A stretch of 64,000 nt of DNA from Pacificispira sp002696645. Lineage in GTDB: Bacteria; Pseudomonadota; Alphaproteobacteria; UBA8366; Aestuariispiraceae. The notes beneath the pieces were generated by a model. That model was not told the DNA's origin. It did no database searches and was given only the letters and a program-made list of their open reading frames with translations. Below, in pieces: positions 54,073 to 63,594 of this stretch (positions are counted from its first letter, which is position 1; every line of letters starts with the position of its first letter). The position numbers and the translations under genes are program-made. The stretch spans positions 124,001 through 188,000 of the forward strand of contig NZ_JBLZHU010000001.1 of assembly GCF_048892425.1 (NCBI RefSeq). Reading direction: 5' to 3'.

Positions 54073-55548
54073 TTATCGCACAGCCTCAATTCTGCGAATG
54101 AAATCATTCAAAATAATCCGCCATAATTCATCTTTCAGCAGCTTATCTTCGACTCCTGCATCCAGGTTCGGATTGTCGTTTACTTCAATCACCACGGCGC
54201 GGTCGCCAATCAGTTTGGCATCTACGCCATATAGGCCATTGCCGATGGGGGCAGCGGCGGCCAGGGCTGCCTTTAGGATGCTGGGCGGGACGGCATCGAT
54301 TTCAACGGTTTCAAAGCCTCCCTGATCCGGTTCGCCTTTTTTGGCGTGGTTGATAATCTGCCAATGACCGCGCGCCATCATATATTTCGACGCAAAGATT
54401 GGCTGATTGTTCAGGATGCCAATGCGCCAGTCATAGTCGGTGCGCAGATATTCCTGGCCCAGGATCAGGCTGGAATGGTTCAGCATTTCCCGGCCCAGTT
54501 GGATCATCTGGGCTGGCGTGTCGGCCCGCTTCACACCCTTGGAAAAGGCACCGTCCGGCACTTTCAGAACGATGGGATAGTCACAGTCGGTTGAGACCTT
54601 TTCCAGATTGGTCCTATCGATGATCACTGTTTTGGGGGACGGGATATTATGGGTTCGGAACAGTTCCGCCAGATAGACCTTGTTGGTGCAGCGCAGAATC
54701 GAGGCCGCGTCATCCAGGCAGGGAATACCCTCTGCATCTGCCCGTTTGGCAAAGCGATAGGTGTGGTGATCCAACGCCGTCGTCTCGCGAATAAACAAGG
54801 CATCAAATTCAGCCAGACGAGGCAGGTCGCGCTGACCGATTGTGTCCACCTTCACCCCCATTGTCGCGCCAACGCGGGTCAACCGTTGTATGGCAAGCGG
54901 GCTGGAGGGGGGGATGACCTCTTTCGGATCGATCAGCACCGCCAGATGATATTTCGGTAATTTACCAATGGTGGGCATTGGCCGGTGCCGCTTCGTATAA
55001 TGATCCAGGCCACGCTCAAACAAGGCGCGGTCGGCATTGGGCAGGGTCTTCCAATTGGGGACTTTGACATCCTTGATGCGATACAGGGCCGCCCCCCTTT
55101 TGGTTTCACCGCGTTCATATTGAATGCGCACAATCGGGCACCGAAACGCATCAAAGACGGCGCGGGCCAGTGTTTTGAAACGAAGCTCGTCGGTCAGTCC
55201 AAAGCATACCGTGATCGATGGTGTCGGGGCATCGGTGGCGGCTGAGCGCATTGCTTTATTCAGAAAGCGTTCCATATCGCCGAGCGCGCGGCGGTAAATC
55301 CGCTTCCACCCCACCCATAACATCGCTTCGGCAGAGGGCATGATTTTGTCGCCCCGTGCTTCGGCTGTCAGGGCACAATAGTATCCAAGACCCAGATAGC
55401 TGTAATCGCTGCACAAATTCACCACACGGGTGCGCATGGGATAGGGTTTGGAGCGTGTCAGGTAATCATGGGCGGAGATCGCTTCGCGTCCGGGACCGGG
55501 GAAGGGGAAATCAGTCGCATCATCAACGACGAAAACGGTTCTGCTCAT
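54073..55548 (-). CDS. RimK-family ATP-grasp ligase with RLAN N-terminal domain
   Basis: The 491-aa protein has an N-terminal RimK-like ATP-grasp-associated domain (SRTVFVVDDATDFPFP, NLCSDYSYLGLGYYCALTAEARG) and a C-terminal ATP-grasp fold with YPIVLKVPDGAFSKGVKRA for ATP binding and VVIEVNDNPNLDAGVED for metal ligands. It joins an amino acid, often glutamate, to a peptide or protein carboxylate. The next gene upstream encodes an acetyltransferase/C39 peptidase fusion; the two occur together in many proteobacteria and may process the same peptide. Confidence 0.88.
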   Translation of the reverse strand: MSRTVFVVDDATDFPFPGPGREAISAHDYLTRSKPYPMRTRVVNLCSDYSYLGLGYYCALTAEARGDKIMPSAEAMLWVGWKRIYRRALGDMERFLNKAMRSAATDAPTPSITVCFGLTDELRFKTLARAVFDAFRCPIVRIQYERGETKRGAALYRIKDVKVPNWKTLPNADRALFERGLDHYTKRHRPMPTIGKLPKYHLAVLIDPKEVIPPSSPLAIQRLTRVGATMGVKVDTIGQRDLPRLAEFDALFIRETTALDHHTYRFAKRADAEGIPCLDDAASILRCTNKVYLAELFRTHNIPSPKTVIIDRTNLEKVSTDCDYPIVLKVPDGAFSKGVKRADTPAQMIQLGREMLNHSSLILGQEYLRTDYDWRIGILNNQPIFASKYMMARGHWQIINHAKKGEPDQGGFETVEIDAVPPSILKAALAAAAPIGNGLYGVDAKLIGDRAVVIEVNDNPNLDAGVEDKLLKDELWRIILNDFIRRIEAVR

Positions 55549-55571
55549 TGTTGGCTGAAACTCCTGTAAGG

Positions 55572-56699
55572 TTAGCTTGTTGCCGTCAGGCGCAGCACCA
55601 ATGCGGCGCGCTGGCGGGCCCGGCCATAGCGGGACATGCGTTCGAAATCTTCCCGGGGGATGGGCAGGGCCATCCGATCGGTCTGGCTTTGGATCACATC
55701 CGGGTCGACAAAGGGGTCATGCACAAAGACGAAACGGTCACTCAGCGCCACCACGACAACCCAATGGGGCACCTTTTCACGATCCAGCGCATAGGTCGAG
55801 ATCAACACGATGGGGATGCCGCCGCTGTCCAACACTTCCTGTACTTCCGGCAATGTCAGGGCCCGATTGTCGACGGGAATTTCAAGATCCTGCAATTGCG
55901 CCAGATAATCTTCCTGAACCAGGCGAATGACGTCCTTTTTCTTCTGGCTGCGGACGGAGTCGATGAACATCACGTCTGGATCGCGCACATGCACCCGCAC
56001 GTCAAAGCCGCGGGCCGCAGCGGCCAGCGCCATGCCATAGGGGGAACATCCCGCAGGGCCTTTGGTCATAAAAACCGTCGTCGCCTCCCGCCACAGGCGC
56101 AATTCTTCCCGGCGTGTCATCGGTGTTTCGGGCTTAAGCGCGGTCATCGCCATCATCAGACAGGCTGGCCCACAGGTGAAATCCAGGCTTTGTGCGTAAT
56201 AGGGAATGCGGTCGGCGGATGTGGGGCGGCTGCCGATCAGGGCCTTGTCCAGGCGCAGGGCATCGCCGCCATCTTCATAATAGCCGGTAATGCGACCAAA
56301 GGGCTTGTACCCCGCCTGGCGATACAGTGCGATGGCCCCTTCGTTGCCGGCATGGACTTCCAGACGCAGATAGGCCGCATCCCCCTCAGCAGCGGCGTCT
56401 TCTGCGGCCGCCAGCAGCGCCCGTGCATAGCCCTTTCCACGGCGATCCGGCAGGACCGCCAGTGAATACAGGCGCGCCAGAGAGGTCCCCTGATGAAACA
56501 GAACCATCGCATAGCCGATCAACTGCCCTGTCGGGTCACACAGCACCCGGGTCGATTGATGGCCCTTGATCAACAAATGGCGAAAGCTGCGTCGGCTGAT
56601 ACGGTCGGTCAGGAAACAGGCGGTTTCTACATCCACCAGGCCGTCCAGGTCCTCCAGAACGGCAGGGCGAATGGTTGCTTCGGAAACAATACTATCCAT
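55572..56699 (-). CDS. GNAT acetyltransferase fused to C39-like peptidase
   Basis: This 375-aa fusion has an N-terminal GNAT domain (VLPDRRGKGYARALLAAAE, the acetyl-CoA loop; AIALYRQAGYKPFG) and a C-terminal C39-type papain fold with Cys in FTCGPACLMMAM, His in KVPHWVVVV and Asp in VHDPFVDPD. All three catalytic residues are present. The pair with the RimK-like ligase suggests a small peptide-modification pathway. The stop lies 23 bases before the ligase start. Confidence 0.88.
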   Translation of the reverse strand: MDSIVSEATIRPAVLEDLDGLVDVETACFLTDRISRRSFRHLLIKGHQSTRVLCDPTGQLIGYAMVLFHQGTSLARLYSLAVLPDRRGKGYARALLAAAEDAAAEGDAAYLRLEVHAGNEGAIALYRQAGYKPFGRITGYYEDGGDALRLDKALIGSRPTSADRIPYYAQSLDFTCGPACLMMAMTALKPETPMTRREELRLWREATTVFMTKGPAGCSPYGMALAAAARGFDVRVHVRDPDVMFIDSVRSQKKKDVIRLVQEDYLAQLQDLEIPVDNRALTLPEVQEVLDSGGIPIVLISTYALDREKVPHWVVVVALSDRFVFVHDPFVDPDVIQSQTDRMALPIPREDFERMSRYGRARQRAALVLRLTATS

Positions 56700-56853
56700 A
56701 ACGGGGAAATCCCAACGCGCCTAGTCTAACTCCCGATGAGCGGACCAGCGCGTTCAGAACGCTATATCGGGCAAACCAACGCAAACTTAAAATGAATTCA
56801 TGCTGCGAAAATTAGATCATATCCCCGCACTGAATGCATGGCTGGGATTTGTA

Positions 56854-58143
56854 TCACAGCGTCAATTGATGGTGGCAGGCCCTTGCACCGTGGGTTACGG
56901 CATCGACAAGTCTGTGGAGGATCGGGTGTTCCAGACCTTCTTGCTGGCACTGTGTGGCAACGGAAAGTGCGTGATCAGGGGCAGAGTCTGCTATTTCCCT
57001 TAAGCGATGTAGAATATAGTCGCCGTCCAATCGGGCTTTTTCCGCCAGTCGTTGCCAGTGTCGACCCATGACCTGATCAAATTCCGCCTTCTGTTCTATT
57101 TTCATTGCCATCTTTAAATCGCGACGCTCATATTTTTGAGGATAAGCTGTCGCACTGGCAATGTCATACAGGGGGGCTAAACGTGTTTGGTTCGGGGTAT
57201 GGAGCATGGAGTAGTTTTTTGCATGCCCATCTGTGCCGCGGATAATCCAATTGTACCCCAAGGCCAGGATAAAGTTGGTTTTGTCGACCTCCGGTCGATC
57301 AGAGGAGTCCAGCAAAGCCAGGCAGGTTTCTGGGGACGGACCTCCCATGGCTTGGTATTTGTTGTCAGGATGAATGCCCGCAGCCTGGCAGAAATCTTCC
57401 TGATGAATGCGCAGAATGCGTCCATCTGGCATAAACCGCCGATCAAACCGCGTCACAACGATGGCAATCTGGTCGCCAAAATGCTCCACCTTAGTTGCAC
57501 AGGTTGATAAGCCTAATCGTTTTGCAAGCGATAGGCAGAAATGCTCGTTTTCAACGAAACCATCAAATCCGGATACTGGAGGCTTTATGATATGGGTTGT
57601 TGGGATACGTCCGCTGGGAATGCCATAGCGGCCAGAGGAGTCTCGTATGAAGGCAGTTTTGGGCTGCGCCCCTGCCAGGCTGAACTGTCCATGATCAGTT
57701 GTCTTGCGTCCTAATGGATGGCGCGCCAAGTTTCGCAGGCGATCTGCGATTTCAGTTTCCGACAACCAGGTTACTTCCTCTGGTTCCGCCTCCAAGGCGG
57801 CATCGGTCAAATCGGGCAGAATGCGTATTGCACCCGGGCATTCGCTGCCAATGGCCTGCAGCAACCCCATTAGGCTGCGGACAGATGTGTTATGGTCCTC
57901 AGCAATTCGCTGAAGGATTGCCTCATTATCCGGTAGCAATCCCCAAAAGAAAGCCTCTGATATTCGTGCAGGGTGTTCCCCGCGAATGAGGGGAAGGCTG
58001 ATCGACAAAGTATAGGCATTAGGATTGGCGAGCCAACTTCCATCATAGACGAACACTGTAGACCCTGACCTTTTGAATAACATGCCGACGGAGGTATCGT
58101 CTATCAGGATCGCAAGTCGACCTAGCTTTTGCCCCCGTGCCAT
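56854..58143 (-). CDS. hipA: HipA-type serine/threonine kinase toxin
   Basis: The 429-aa kinase has the HipA N-terminal domain (SLPLIRGEHPARISEAFFWGLLPDN), the ATP-binding segment LAGAQPKTAF with Lys in THIIKPP, and the catalytic loop IRGTDGHAKNYS (Asp, Asn) followed by LAPLYDIAS as the DFG equivalent. HipA phosphorylates a translation factor (GltX in E. coli) and causes dormancy. The start directly follows the hipB stop. Key residues look intact, so it should be active. Confidence 0.92.
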   Translation of the reverse strand: MARGQKLGRLAILIDDTSVGMLFKRSGSTVFVYDGSWLANPNAYTLSISLPLIRGEHPARISEAFFWGLLPDNEAILQRIAEDHNTSVRSLMGLLQAIGSECPGAIRILPDLTDAALEAEPEEVTWLSETEIADRLRNLARHPLGRKTTDHGQFSLAGAQPKTAFIRDSSGRYGIPSGRIPTTHIIKPPVSGFDGFVENEHFCLSLAKRLGLSTCATKVEHFGDQIAIVVTRFDRRFMPDGRILRIHQEDFCQAAGIHPDNKYQAMGGPSPETCLALLDSSDRPEVDKTNFILALGYNWIIRGTDGHAKNYSMLHTPNQTRLAPLYDIASATAYPQKYERRDLKMAMKIEQKAEFDQVMGRHWQRLAEKARLDGDYILHRLREIADSAPDHALSVATQCQQEGLEHPILHRLVDAVTHGARACHHQLTL

Positions 58144-58410
58144 TTAATCAACGATCTCGCTGAGATTGATAGTGTCTGAAGTGTTAGAAGGGGGGGGAAT
58201 ATCCCCTAATGTTATCTGAAGCCCTAATGTGTGGAACAGGGCGAGCAGAGTGGATATTGACGTTCCTTGCGCGCCGTTTTCGATTCCAGACAAGGTCTGT
58301 TGTCGAATTCTAACCTGTTTTGCCAGGCTGGCTTGGGTAAGGCCCATTGCCATACGACGCGCCCGTATTATGGCCCCAATGTCAAAAGGGGTTTTTACTT
58401 TAGGGGTCAT
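58144..58410 (-). CDS. hipB: HipB-type XRE antitoxin
   Basis: The 88-aa protein is an XRE helix-turn-helix (ARRMAMGLTQASLAKQVRIR, QQTLSGIENGAQGTSISTLLALFHTLGL) with a short flexible C-terminal tail, as in HipB, where the tail and dimer hold HipA inactive. It is the first gene of the hipBA operon and probably represses it through the repeats at 58461-58522. Confidence 0.92.
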   Translation of the reverse strand: MTPKVKTPFDIGAIIRARRMAMGLTQASLAKQVRIRQQTLSGIENGAQGTSISTLLALFHTLGLQITLGDIPPPSNTSDTINLSEIVD

Positions 58411-58460
58411 GATATGTCCGGTCCCTATCTCCTGATTCTCAGTTTATTTTACACGGTTTT

Positions 58461-58522
58461 ACGGATAAATCAATATAAGCGATATTTCGGATAAATGAAT
58501 TTAATTGAAATATCGGATAATA
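58461..58522 (-). promoter_or_regulatory. hipBA operator: three 26-bp-spaced CGGATAA repeats
   Basis: ACGGATAAAT (58461), TCGGATAAAT (58487) and TCGGATAATA (58513) recur with exactly 26 bases between starts. GATATTTC and GAAATATC form an inverted pair around the middle. The region is upstream of hipB and AT-rich, so it should be promoter and operator. The E. coli HipB site is TATCC-N8-GGATA; only the GGATA half is repeated here. Between 58523 and 58741 nothing else was identified. Confidence 0.6.
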
Positions 58523-58741
58523 AGCTAAGCCCCAACAGGAGGGTCGCTGCAATTTATACTGCACTATTTGACTGGGGGCTAATTCAGCACCCCCTGGCCC
58601 GGCGACCCCATGATGAGGATATGCGCCGGGCAGAGGAAGCGATTGGAATTAGAGCATCATGAACTCAGACAGGATATTCTAACCATTTGTTTTCTAAGCA
58701 AATACGTCGTCACAAACGATTCCGTTTGCTCGGGATTTGCT

Positions 58742-60847
58742 CTAATAGTCCAGGAAGCTGCGCAGTTTGCGGCTGCGGCTGGGGTGTTTCAGCTTGCGCA
58801 AGGCCTTTGCCTCGATCTGGCGGATACGTTCCCGGGTGACGCTGAACTGCTGACCGACTTCTTCCAATGTGTGGTCGGTATTCATCCCGATACCAAACCG
58901 CATGCGCAACACGCGCTCTTCACGGGGCGTCAAAGAGGCCAGAACCCGTGTTGTGGTTTCCCGCAGGTTCGAATGGATTGCGGCATCAGACGGCAACAGT
59001 GCGTTCTTGTCTTCGATGAAATCGCCCAGATGGCTGTCTTCTTCGTCTCCGATTGGGGTTTCCAGAGAGATCGGCTCTTTCGCAATCTTCAGAACCTTGC
59101 GGACTTTTTCCAGCGGCATGGCCAGTTTTTCGGCCAATTCCTCCGGAGTCGGTTCGCGCCCGATCTCGTGCAACATCTGGCGGGATGTGCGTACCAGCTT
59201 GTTGATCGTTTCAATCATATGCACGGGAATACGGATCGTGCGCGCCTGATCCGCGATGGACCGCGTGATTGCCTGGCGAATCCACCAGGTCGCATAGGTC
59301 GAGAACTTATAGCCACGGCGATATTCAAACTTATCCACCGCCTTCATCAGACCGATATTCCCTTCCTGGATCAAATCCAGGAATTGCAGGCCGCGATTGG
59401 TGTATTTCTTCGCAATCGAAATCACCAGGCGCAGGTTCGCCTCAACCATTTCCTTTTTCGCGCGACTGGCTTCCCGCTCGCCCTGTTGAACGGTCGAGGT
59501 GATGCGACGGAATTCCTGTATGGGCATTCCTGCTTCATTAGCGATTTCGCCAATACCAGCGCGCAGCTCTTCAATTTTGATCGCGTATTTCGCAGCGAAC
59601 TTGGCCCAGGCGTTGGAAACGTCTGCCATTTCTTCCAGCCAGTTCGGGTCCAACTCGCGCCCGTAATAGCTTTCCAGGAAGGCTTCGCGGTCAATTTTGC
59701 ATTCCAGTGCCAGGCGCAGCAATTTGCCTTCCTGGGTGATCATGTTCTTGTTGATTGAATACAGCTCTTCAACCAATTGCTCGATGCGAATATTGTTCAG
59801 ACGCACCTCATCCATCAACTGGATCAATTCTTTGCGGTGCTTGTCATAGGTACGCTCAGTAGAGCGGGAGACGGATTCCCCTTTTTGCATGCTGCTGACG
59901 CGCTTGTCCTGCGCCCGTTGCAGCTTGCCATAGGTGTCGGAAATCTTTTCGAATGTCTCCAGGACGGTCGGCTTTAAGGCCTGCTCCATGGCAGCCAGCG
60001 ACATATTGTTTTCTTCGCCGTCCTCGTCCTCATCGCTGTCACCTGATGGCGAAACGCCATCGACAGGCTCGCCATCCGCAGCGGGTTCGGCTGTTTTAGC
60101 GGCCTCGACAGGTTTGACGATTTCTGGTTTCGCCGCAACCTTGGGGGCCTCTTCAGTGTCGTCGTCGTCTTCCGTTTCTTCGGCGTCTTCTTTGGCTTTC
60201 TCTGCTGCTTTCAGCGCCTCGGATTCACCGGCTTCTTCATCCCCGGATTCGATATCGGCCATATCATCGGCATCAGGACCCGACGACATGGTCGCATCCA
60301 GATCAATGACATCGCGCAGCAGAATCTGGCCTTCCAGCAATTGATCGTGCCAGTCCGTGATCGCGCGCATGGTCAGCGGGCTTTCGCACAGGGCGCCGAT
60401 CATCTTCTCGCGCCCGGCCTCAATCCGTTTGGCAATCGCGATTTCGCCTTCGCGCGACAACAGCTCAACAGAGCCCATTTCGCGCAGATACATGCGCACG
60501 GGGTCATCGGTGCGCCCGACTTCATCATCCGAGATATTACCGGCATCGCCCGAGGCTTCGGTGGTCCGCTCTTCCGCCGGCTTTGCTTCCGGGTCGCTAT
60601 CAGGCTCCTCACCATCGACAACATTAATGCCCATGTCGTTCAACATGGTCATCACGTCTTCGATCTGTTCAGAGGATACCTGCTCCTGCGGCAGCGCTTC
60701 GTTCAGTTCATCAATTGAGATGAACCCGCGCTCTTTGCCTTTTTGCAGAAGCTTCTTTACCGCTGAGTGCGCGTCTTCAAGAACCGGACCGTCTGCCTGT
60801 TCTTCTGTTGTCTCGGTCGCTTCACTCGCTTCGGCTTTGCTCGCCAT
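58742..60847 (-). CDS. rpoD: primary sigma factor RpoD (sigma-70)
   Basis: The 701-aa housekeeping sigma factor has an acidic N-terminal region 1.1 (RGFISIDELNEALPQEQVS), region 1.2 (DDPVRMYLREMGSVELLSREG), an acidic non-conserved insert rich in Glu/Asp (about 185-280), regions 2.1-2.4 (LIQEGNIGLMKAVDKFEYRR, YATWWIRQAITRSIADQART) and region 4.2 (HTLEEVGQQFSVTRERIRQ). It lies downstream of dnaG on the same strand, the conserved macromolecular-synthesis order. Confidence 0.97.
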   Translation of the reverse strand: MASKAEASEATETTEEQADGPVLEDAHSAVKKLLQKGKERGFISIDELNEALPQEQVSSEQIEDVMTMLNDMGINVVDGEEPDSDPEAKPAEERTTEASGDAGNISDDEVGRTDDPVRMYLREMGSVELLSREGEIAIAKRIEAGREKMIGALCESPLTMRAITDWHDQLLEGQILLRDVIDLDATMSSGPDADDMADIESGDEEAGESEALKAAEKAKEDAEETEDDDDTEEAPKVAAKPEIVKPVEAAKTAEPAADGEPVDGVSPSGDSDEDEDGEENNMSLAAMEQALKPTVLETFEKISDTYGKLQRAQDKRVSSMQKGESVSRSTERTYDKHRKELIQLMDEVRLNNIRIEQLVEELYSINKNMITQEGKLLRLALECKIDREAFLESYYGRELDPNWLEEMADVSNAWAKFAAKYAIKIEELRAGIGEIANEAGMPIQEFRRITSTVQQGEREASRAKKEMVEANLRLVISIAKKYTNRGLQFLDLIQEGNIGLMKAVDKFEYRRGYKFSTYATWWIRQAITRSIADQARTIRIPVHMIETINKLVRTSRQMLHEIGREPTPEELAEKLAMPLEKVRKVLKIAKEPISLETPIGDEEDSHLGDFIEDKNALLPSDAAIHSNLRETTTRVLASLTPREERVLRMRFGIGMNTDHTLEEVGQQFSVTRERIRQIEAKALRKLKHPSRSRKLRSFLDY

Positions 60848-60897
60848 ATTGCCCGTCTTCCTTCCACCGATACCCTGACGCGATATGCGCCAGCGTC

Positions 60898-62826
60898 CTA
60901 GCTCTTGTCACTATAGTCCGACAGATCCTGGCCCAATTGGCCTTCTCCATCATCCACCGATCGGCGCAAAGCCGCCAATCGGGCATCTCGCTTTTCCCAG
61001 TCCCCTGGCCCCCAACTGTCAGGACCCGAGGACGCTTGCGCCACGGGATCCCGTCCTGCTGTTTGATATTCCCCCAGCAGCGCCCCTTGCTGCCGGATTA
61101 ACAGGATATGCTCCAGCAACTCTCGCGCCTCCGATGAGGAGGCAGAGGGTTTCGCCTGCGGAGCCAGACTGTAGACGCCCGGAACGGTAACAGCAGACAA
61201 AGACGCTTGCACCCCGCTTGCGATCAAGTGGTGTGTAAGCGCCTCCGGGTCAAGCGTAATGCCCAACACAGCGTGTTTTTGGAGTTCGGCGCGCAGCTTG
61301 TCAAGGTCGGCATCAAAGGCGAAGACGTCTAAAACCTCATCAAACTCTGAAATCAGATCTGGATGATTAACCAGGGTTGCCAGAACGATCTCTTGGCGGC
61401 GGCGCACCAGGCGGCGCGCGGCATCGTCCATCAGGCGTTTGCCAAACGGGGATTCCGCCTTCGGGCCCAAGGATGTATCGCGGTTTCCACGCCATTCGCG
61501 GATAGCCTGGCGGCGGGCTTGCTTCAGCCGCGTCTGGCTGTGTTTCCGATGCAGATTGAACAGCATATCGCGAAATGTGTGCTGATATTCCTTCCGCACC
61601 AGATCATTCTGAATGCCTGAGACGAGTTGAAAAAGGTCTGCCTCCAGACGGGCGCGGCGCTCCGGTGTGTCCAGTCGCATCCCATCTGATTCGGTTTCAA
61701 ACAAAAATTGCGCCAGGGGATGGGCACCACCGAGTATCTCATTCATGGTGCGTATGCCGTCATGGCCGCTGACCAGACTGTCTGGGTCTTCCCCTTCCGG
61801 TAAAAAGGCAAAGGACAGGCTTTTGCCGGGTTCCAATCCGCTCAATGCCCGTTCTGCGGCGCGAATGGCGGCCTTTTGCCCAGCGACATCGCCATCCAGG
61901 CACAGGATCGGTTCATCTGCATGACGCCACAGTTCAGCAATCTGTAATTCAGTTACCGCCGTGCCCAAAGGGGCGACACTGGCAGGGAAGCCAGCCTGCC
62001 AAAGGCCAATCACGTCCATATAGCCTTCGACGACCAGCAATTGCTCACCCTGGCGGGCGGGTTCTCGCGCACGATCCAGATTGTACAGGGTGCGGGATTT
62101 ATCAAACAGCGGTGTTTCCGGGGAATTGATGTATTTCCCAACCCCGATGGCCTTGGCATCGCCCATGAAACGCCCGCCAAAGGCGATCGGGCGGCCGCGC
62201 CGGTCATTGATCGGGAACATGATGCGATTGCGAAACAGCGGGTAGGGCGCGCGGCCATCATCCGGGGCACGGTACAGGCCGGCCTCCAGCAATTGCGCCA
62301 TCTCGATGCCTTGTTCCTTGGCCGCTGTCGCCAGGGCGTCCTTATCATCCGGGGCAAAGCCCAGTTGGAACGCCTCAATCGTCATGGCCTCCAGCCCGCG
62401 GCCTTGCAGATAGGTGCGGGCCTCCTTGCCAGCCGGGCTCTCCAATTGGCGTGTGTACCAATCCCGCGCAAAGGCAATGACATCGCCCAGATCTTTGCGG
62501 CGTTCTTCGCGCTGGCGTTCCTCTGGCGAAGATTTTGGCACTTCCAGCCCGGCAAGGCCTGCCAGTATCTCGACCGCCTCAGGGAAGCTCTGTCCTTCAA
62601 CCTGCATCAGCCAGGAAAAATGATCGCCATGCTCCCCCGTGGAAAAGCAATGATAGAACCCTTTGTCGTCAACGACATGGAAAGACGGTGTTTTTTCATT
62701 CGTAAAGGGCGAATTGCCCCACCAGTCCCCGCGTCCCTTCTGTTTCAACTGCACCCGCCTGCCGACCAATTGCGACAGGGAAACCCGGGCGCGGATTTCA
62801 TCAAGGAAGGATTGCGGAAAAGCCAT
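60898..62826 (-). CDS. dnaG: DNA primase DnaG
   Basis: The 642-aa primase makes RNA primers for replication. The N-terminal domain keeps the fold motif PFTNEKTPSFHV and FYHCF but reads NSPFT and HCFSTG where zinc-binding primases have CPFH and HCFGCG, so three of four zinc ligands are changed; I believe this is common among alphaproteobacteria. The Toprim catalytic core has LLVVEGYMDVIGL and LCLDGDVAG. The C-terminal helicase-binding domain follows. The start of rpoD lies 50 bases after its stop. Confidence 0.96.
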   Translation of the reverse strand: MAFPQSFLDEIRARVSLSQLVGRRVQLKQKGRGDWWGNSPFTNEKTPSFHVVDDKGFYHCFSTGEHGDHFSWLMQVEGQSFPEAVEILAGLAGLEVPKSSPEERQREERRKDLGDVIAFARDWYTRQLESPAGKEARTYLQGRGLEAMTIEAFQLGFAPDDKDALATAAKEQGIEMAQLLEAGLYRAPDDGRAPYPLFRNRIMFPINDRRGRPIAFGGRFMGDAKAIGVGKYINSPETPLFDKSRTLYNLDRAREPARQGEQLLVVEGYMDVIGLWQAGFPASVAPLGTAVTELQIAELWRHADEPILCLDGDVAGQKAAIRAAERALSGLEPGKSLSFAFLPEGEDPDSLVSGHDGIRTMNEILGGAHPLAQFLFETESDGMRLDTPERRARLEADLFQLVSGIQNDLVRKEYQHTFRDMLFNLHRKHSQTRLKQARRQAIREWRGNRDTSLGPKAESPFGKRLMDDAARRLVRRRQEIVLATLVNHPDLISEFDEVLDVFAFDADLDKLRAELQKHAVLGITLDPEALTHHLIASGVQASLSAVTVPGVYSLAPQAKPSASSSEARELLEHILLIRQQGALLGEYQTAGRDPVAQASSGPDSWGPGDWEKRDARLAALRRSVDDGEGQLGQDLSDYSDKS

Positions 62827-63063
62827 GGAACGCGAGAACCTGTCCGTTTGGGTGTGTCGTTTTGGGCGCGACCGGTCGGGATGGGCGGGCGAAACCGTGC
62901 GTCGGGCATCATAACATATCGTGCGAAATTAGTACATCCCGAATGGCTGTTAAGGCGCATGTCGACCAGGTCGGTATAGGGGGGCCGAATGGTGTCACGC
63001 AACCGTCATGAATACAGTGGATAGTGCGCCCCAGAAACAGTCTTTCACGCAGGAGTTGGAATT

Positions 63064-63351
63064 ATGGCGATGTATACGGCCCGTCTTTTGGACGCGAAAA
63101 GCGGCAATGAAGGGGTATATGATTTTGAAGGGCCAGACGATCTTATGGGCCAAACACCAGTGCGAATCGTTCGTCATTTTATGGAATATATCGATCGCGA
63201 TGTATTGCCGACACAGCATGTCGACTATGAACTGAACGCGGCATTGAAGAACAAACAGCGCCATGTTGTGACCGCCATGGGTGATTTGCATTTTGAACAT
63301 GGCGAAGATCCGGCGCCTTTTATGCTGATGATCGCGGCAAAGCAGAAATAG
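63064..63351 (+). CDS. conserved small protein of unknown function
   Basis: The 95-aa soluble protein reads MAMYTARLLDAKSGNEG and later MGQTPVRIVRHFMEYID and AMGDLHFEH. GGAG lies nine bases before the ATG, and codon use matches the core genes, so it is a real gene. No domain is recognised. It stands alone between dnaG (divergent) and tRNA-Gln. Confidence 0.7.
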   Translation: MAMYTARLLDAKSGNEGVYDFEGPDDLMGQTPVRIVRHFMEYIDRDVLPTQHVDYELNAALKNKQRHVVTAMGDLHFEHGEDPAPFMLMIAAKQK

Positions 63352-63458
63352 CAGTTAATTTTGCCGCATGACAAAAATCGTCACTTTTGATGATTTTGCT
63401 GTCTTGCCCCAACCGGACGCTCCGATTAAAGTGCGGCCCGCTCAGCAAGAGCGGCGAA

Positions 63459-63534
63459 TGGGGCGTGGCGAAGCGGTTAACGCACCGGTTTTTGGTACCG
63501 GCATACCTAGGTTCGAATCCTAGCGCCCCAGCCA
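63459..63534 (+). tRNA. tRNA-Gln (TTG)
   Basis: A 76-base cloverleaf starts TGGGGCGTGGCGAAGCGG and ends GCGCCCCAGCCA. The anticodon stem CCGGT/ACCGG encloses the loop TTTTGGT, giving anticodon TTG. CCA is encoded. It follows the small conserved gene by about 107 bases. Confidence 0.92.
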
Positions 63535-63594
63535 CTCTCTTGCACCCAATCCAACATAGTTGTCAGATCTGAATAGCGAGGTTTGGCTGCCCTT

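Noticed and set aside
55356..56465. 369-codon plus-strand frame
   Set aside because: Antisense to the RimK-like and GNAT/C39 genes, both with complete catalytic motifs.
58610..59758. 382-codon plus-strand frame
   Set aside because: Antisense to rpoD regions 2-4; a shadow of the sigma-factor gene.
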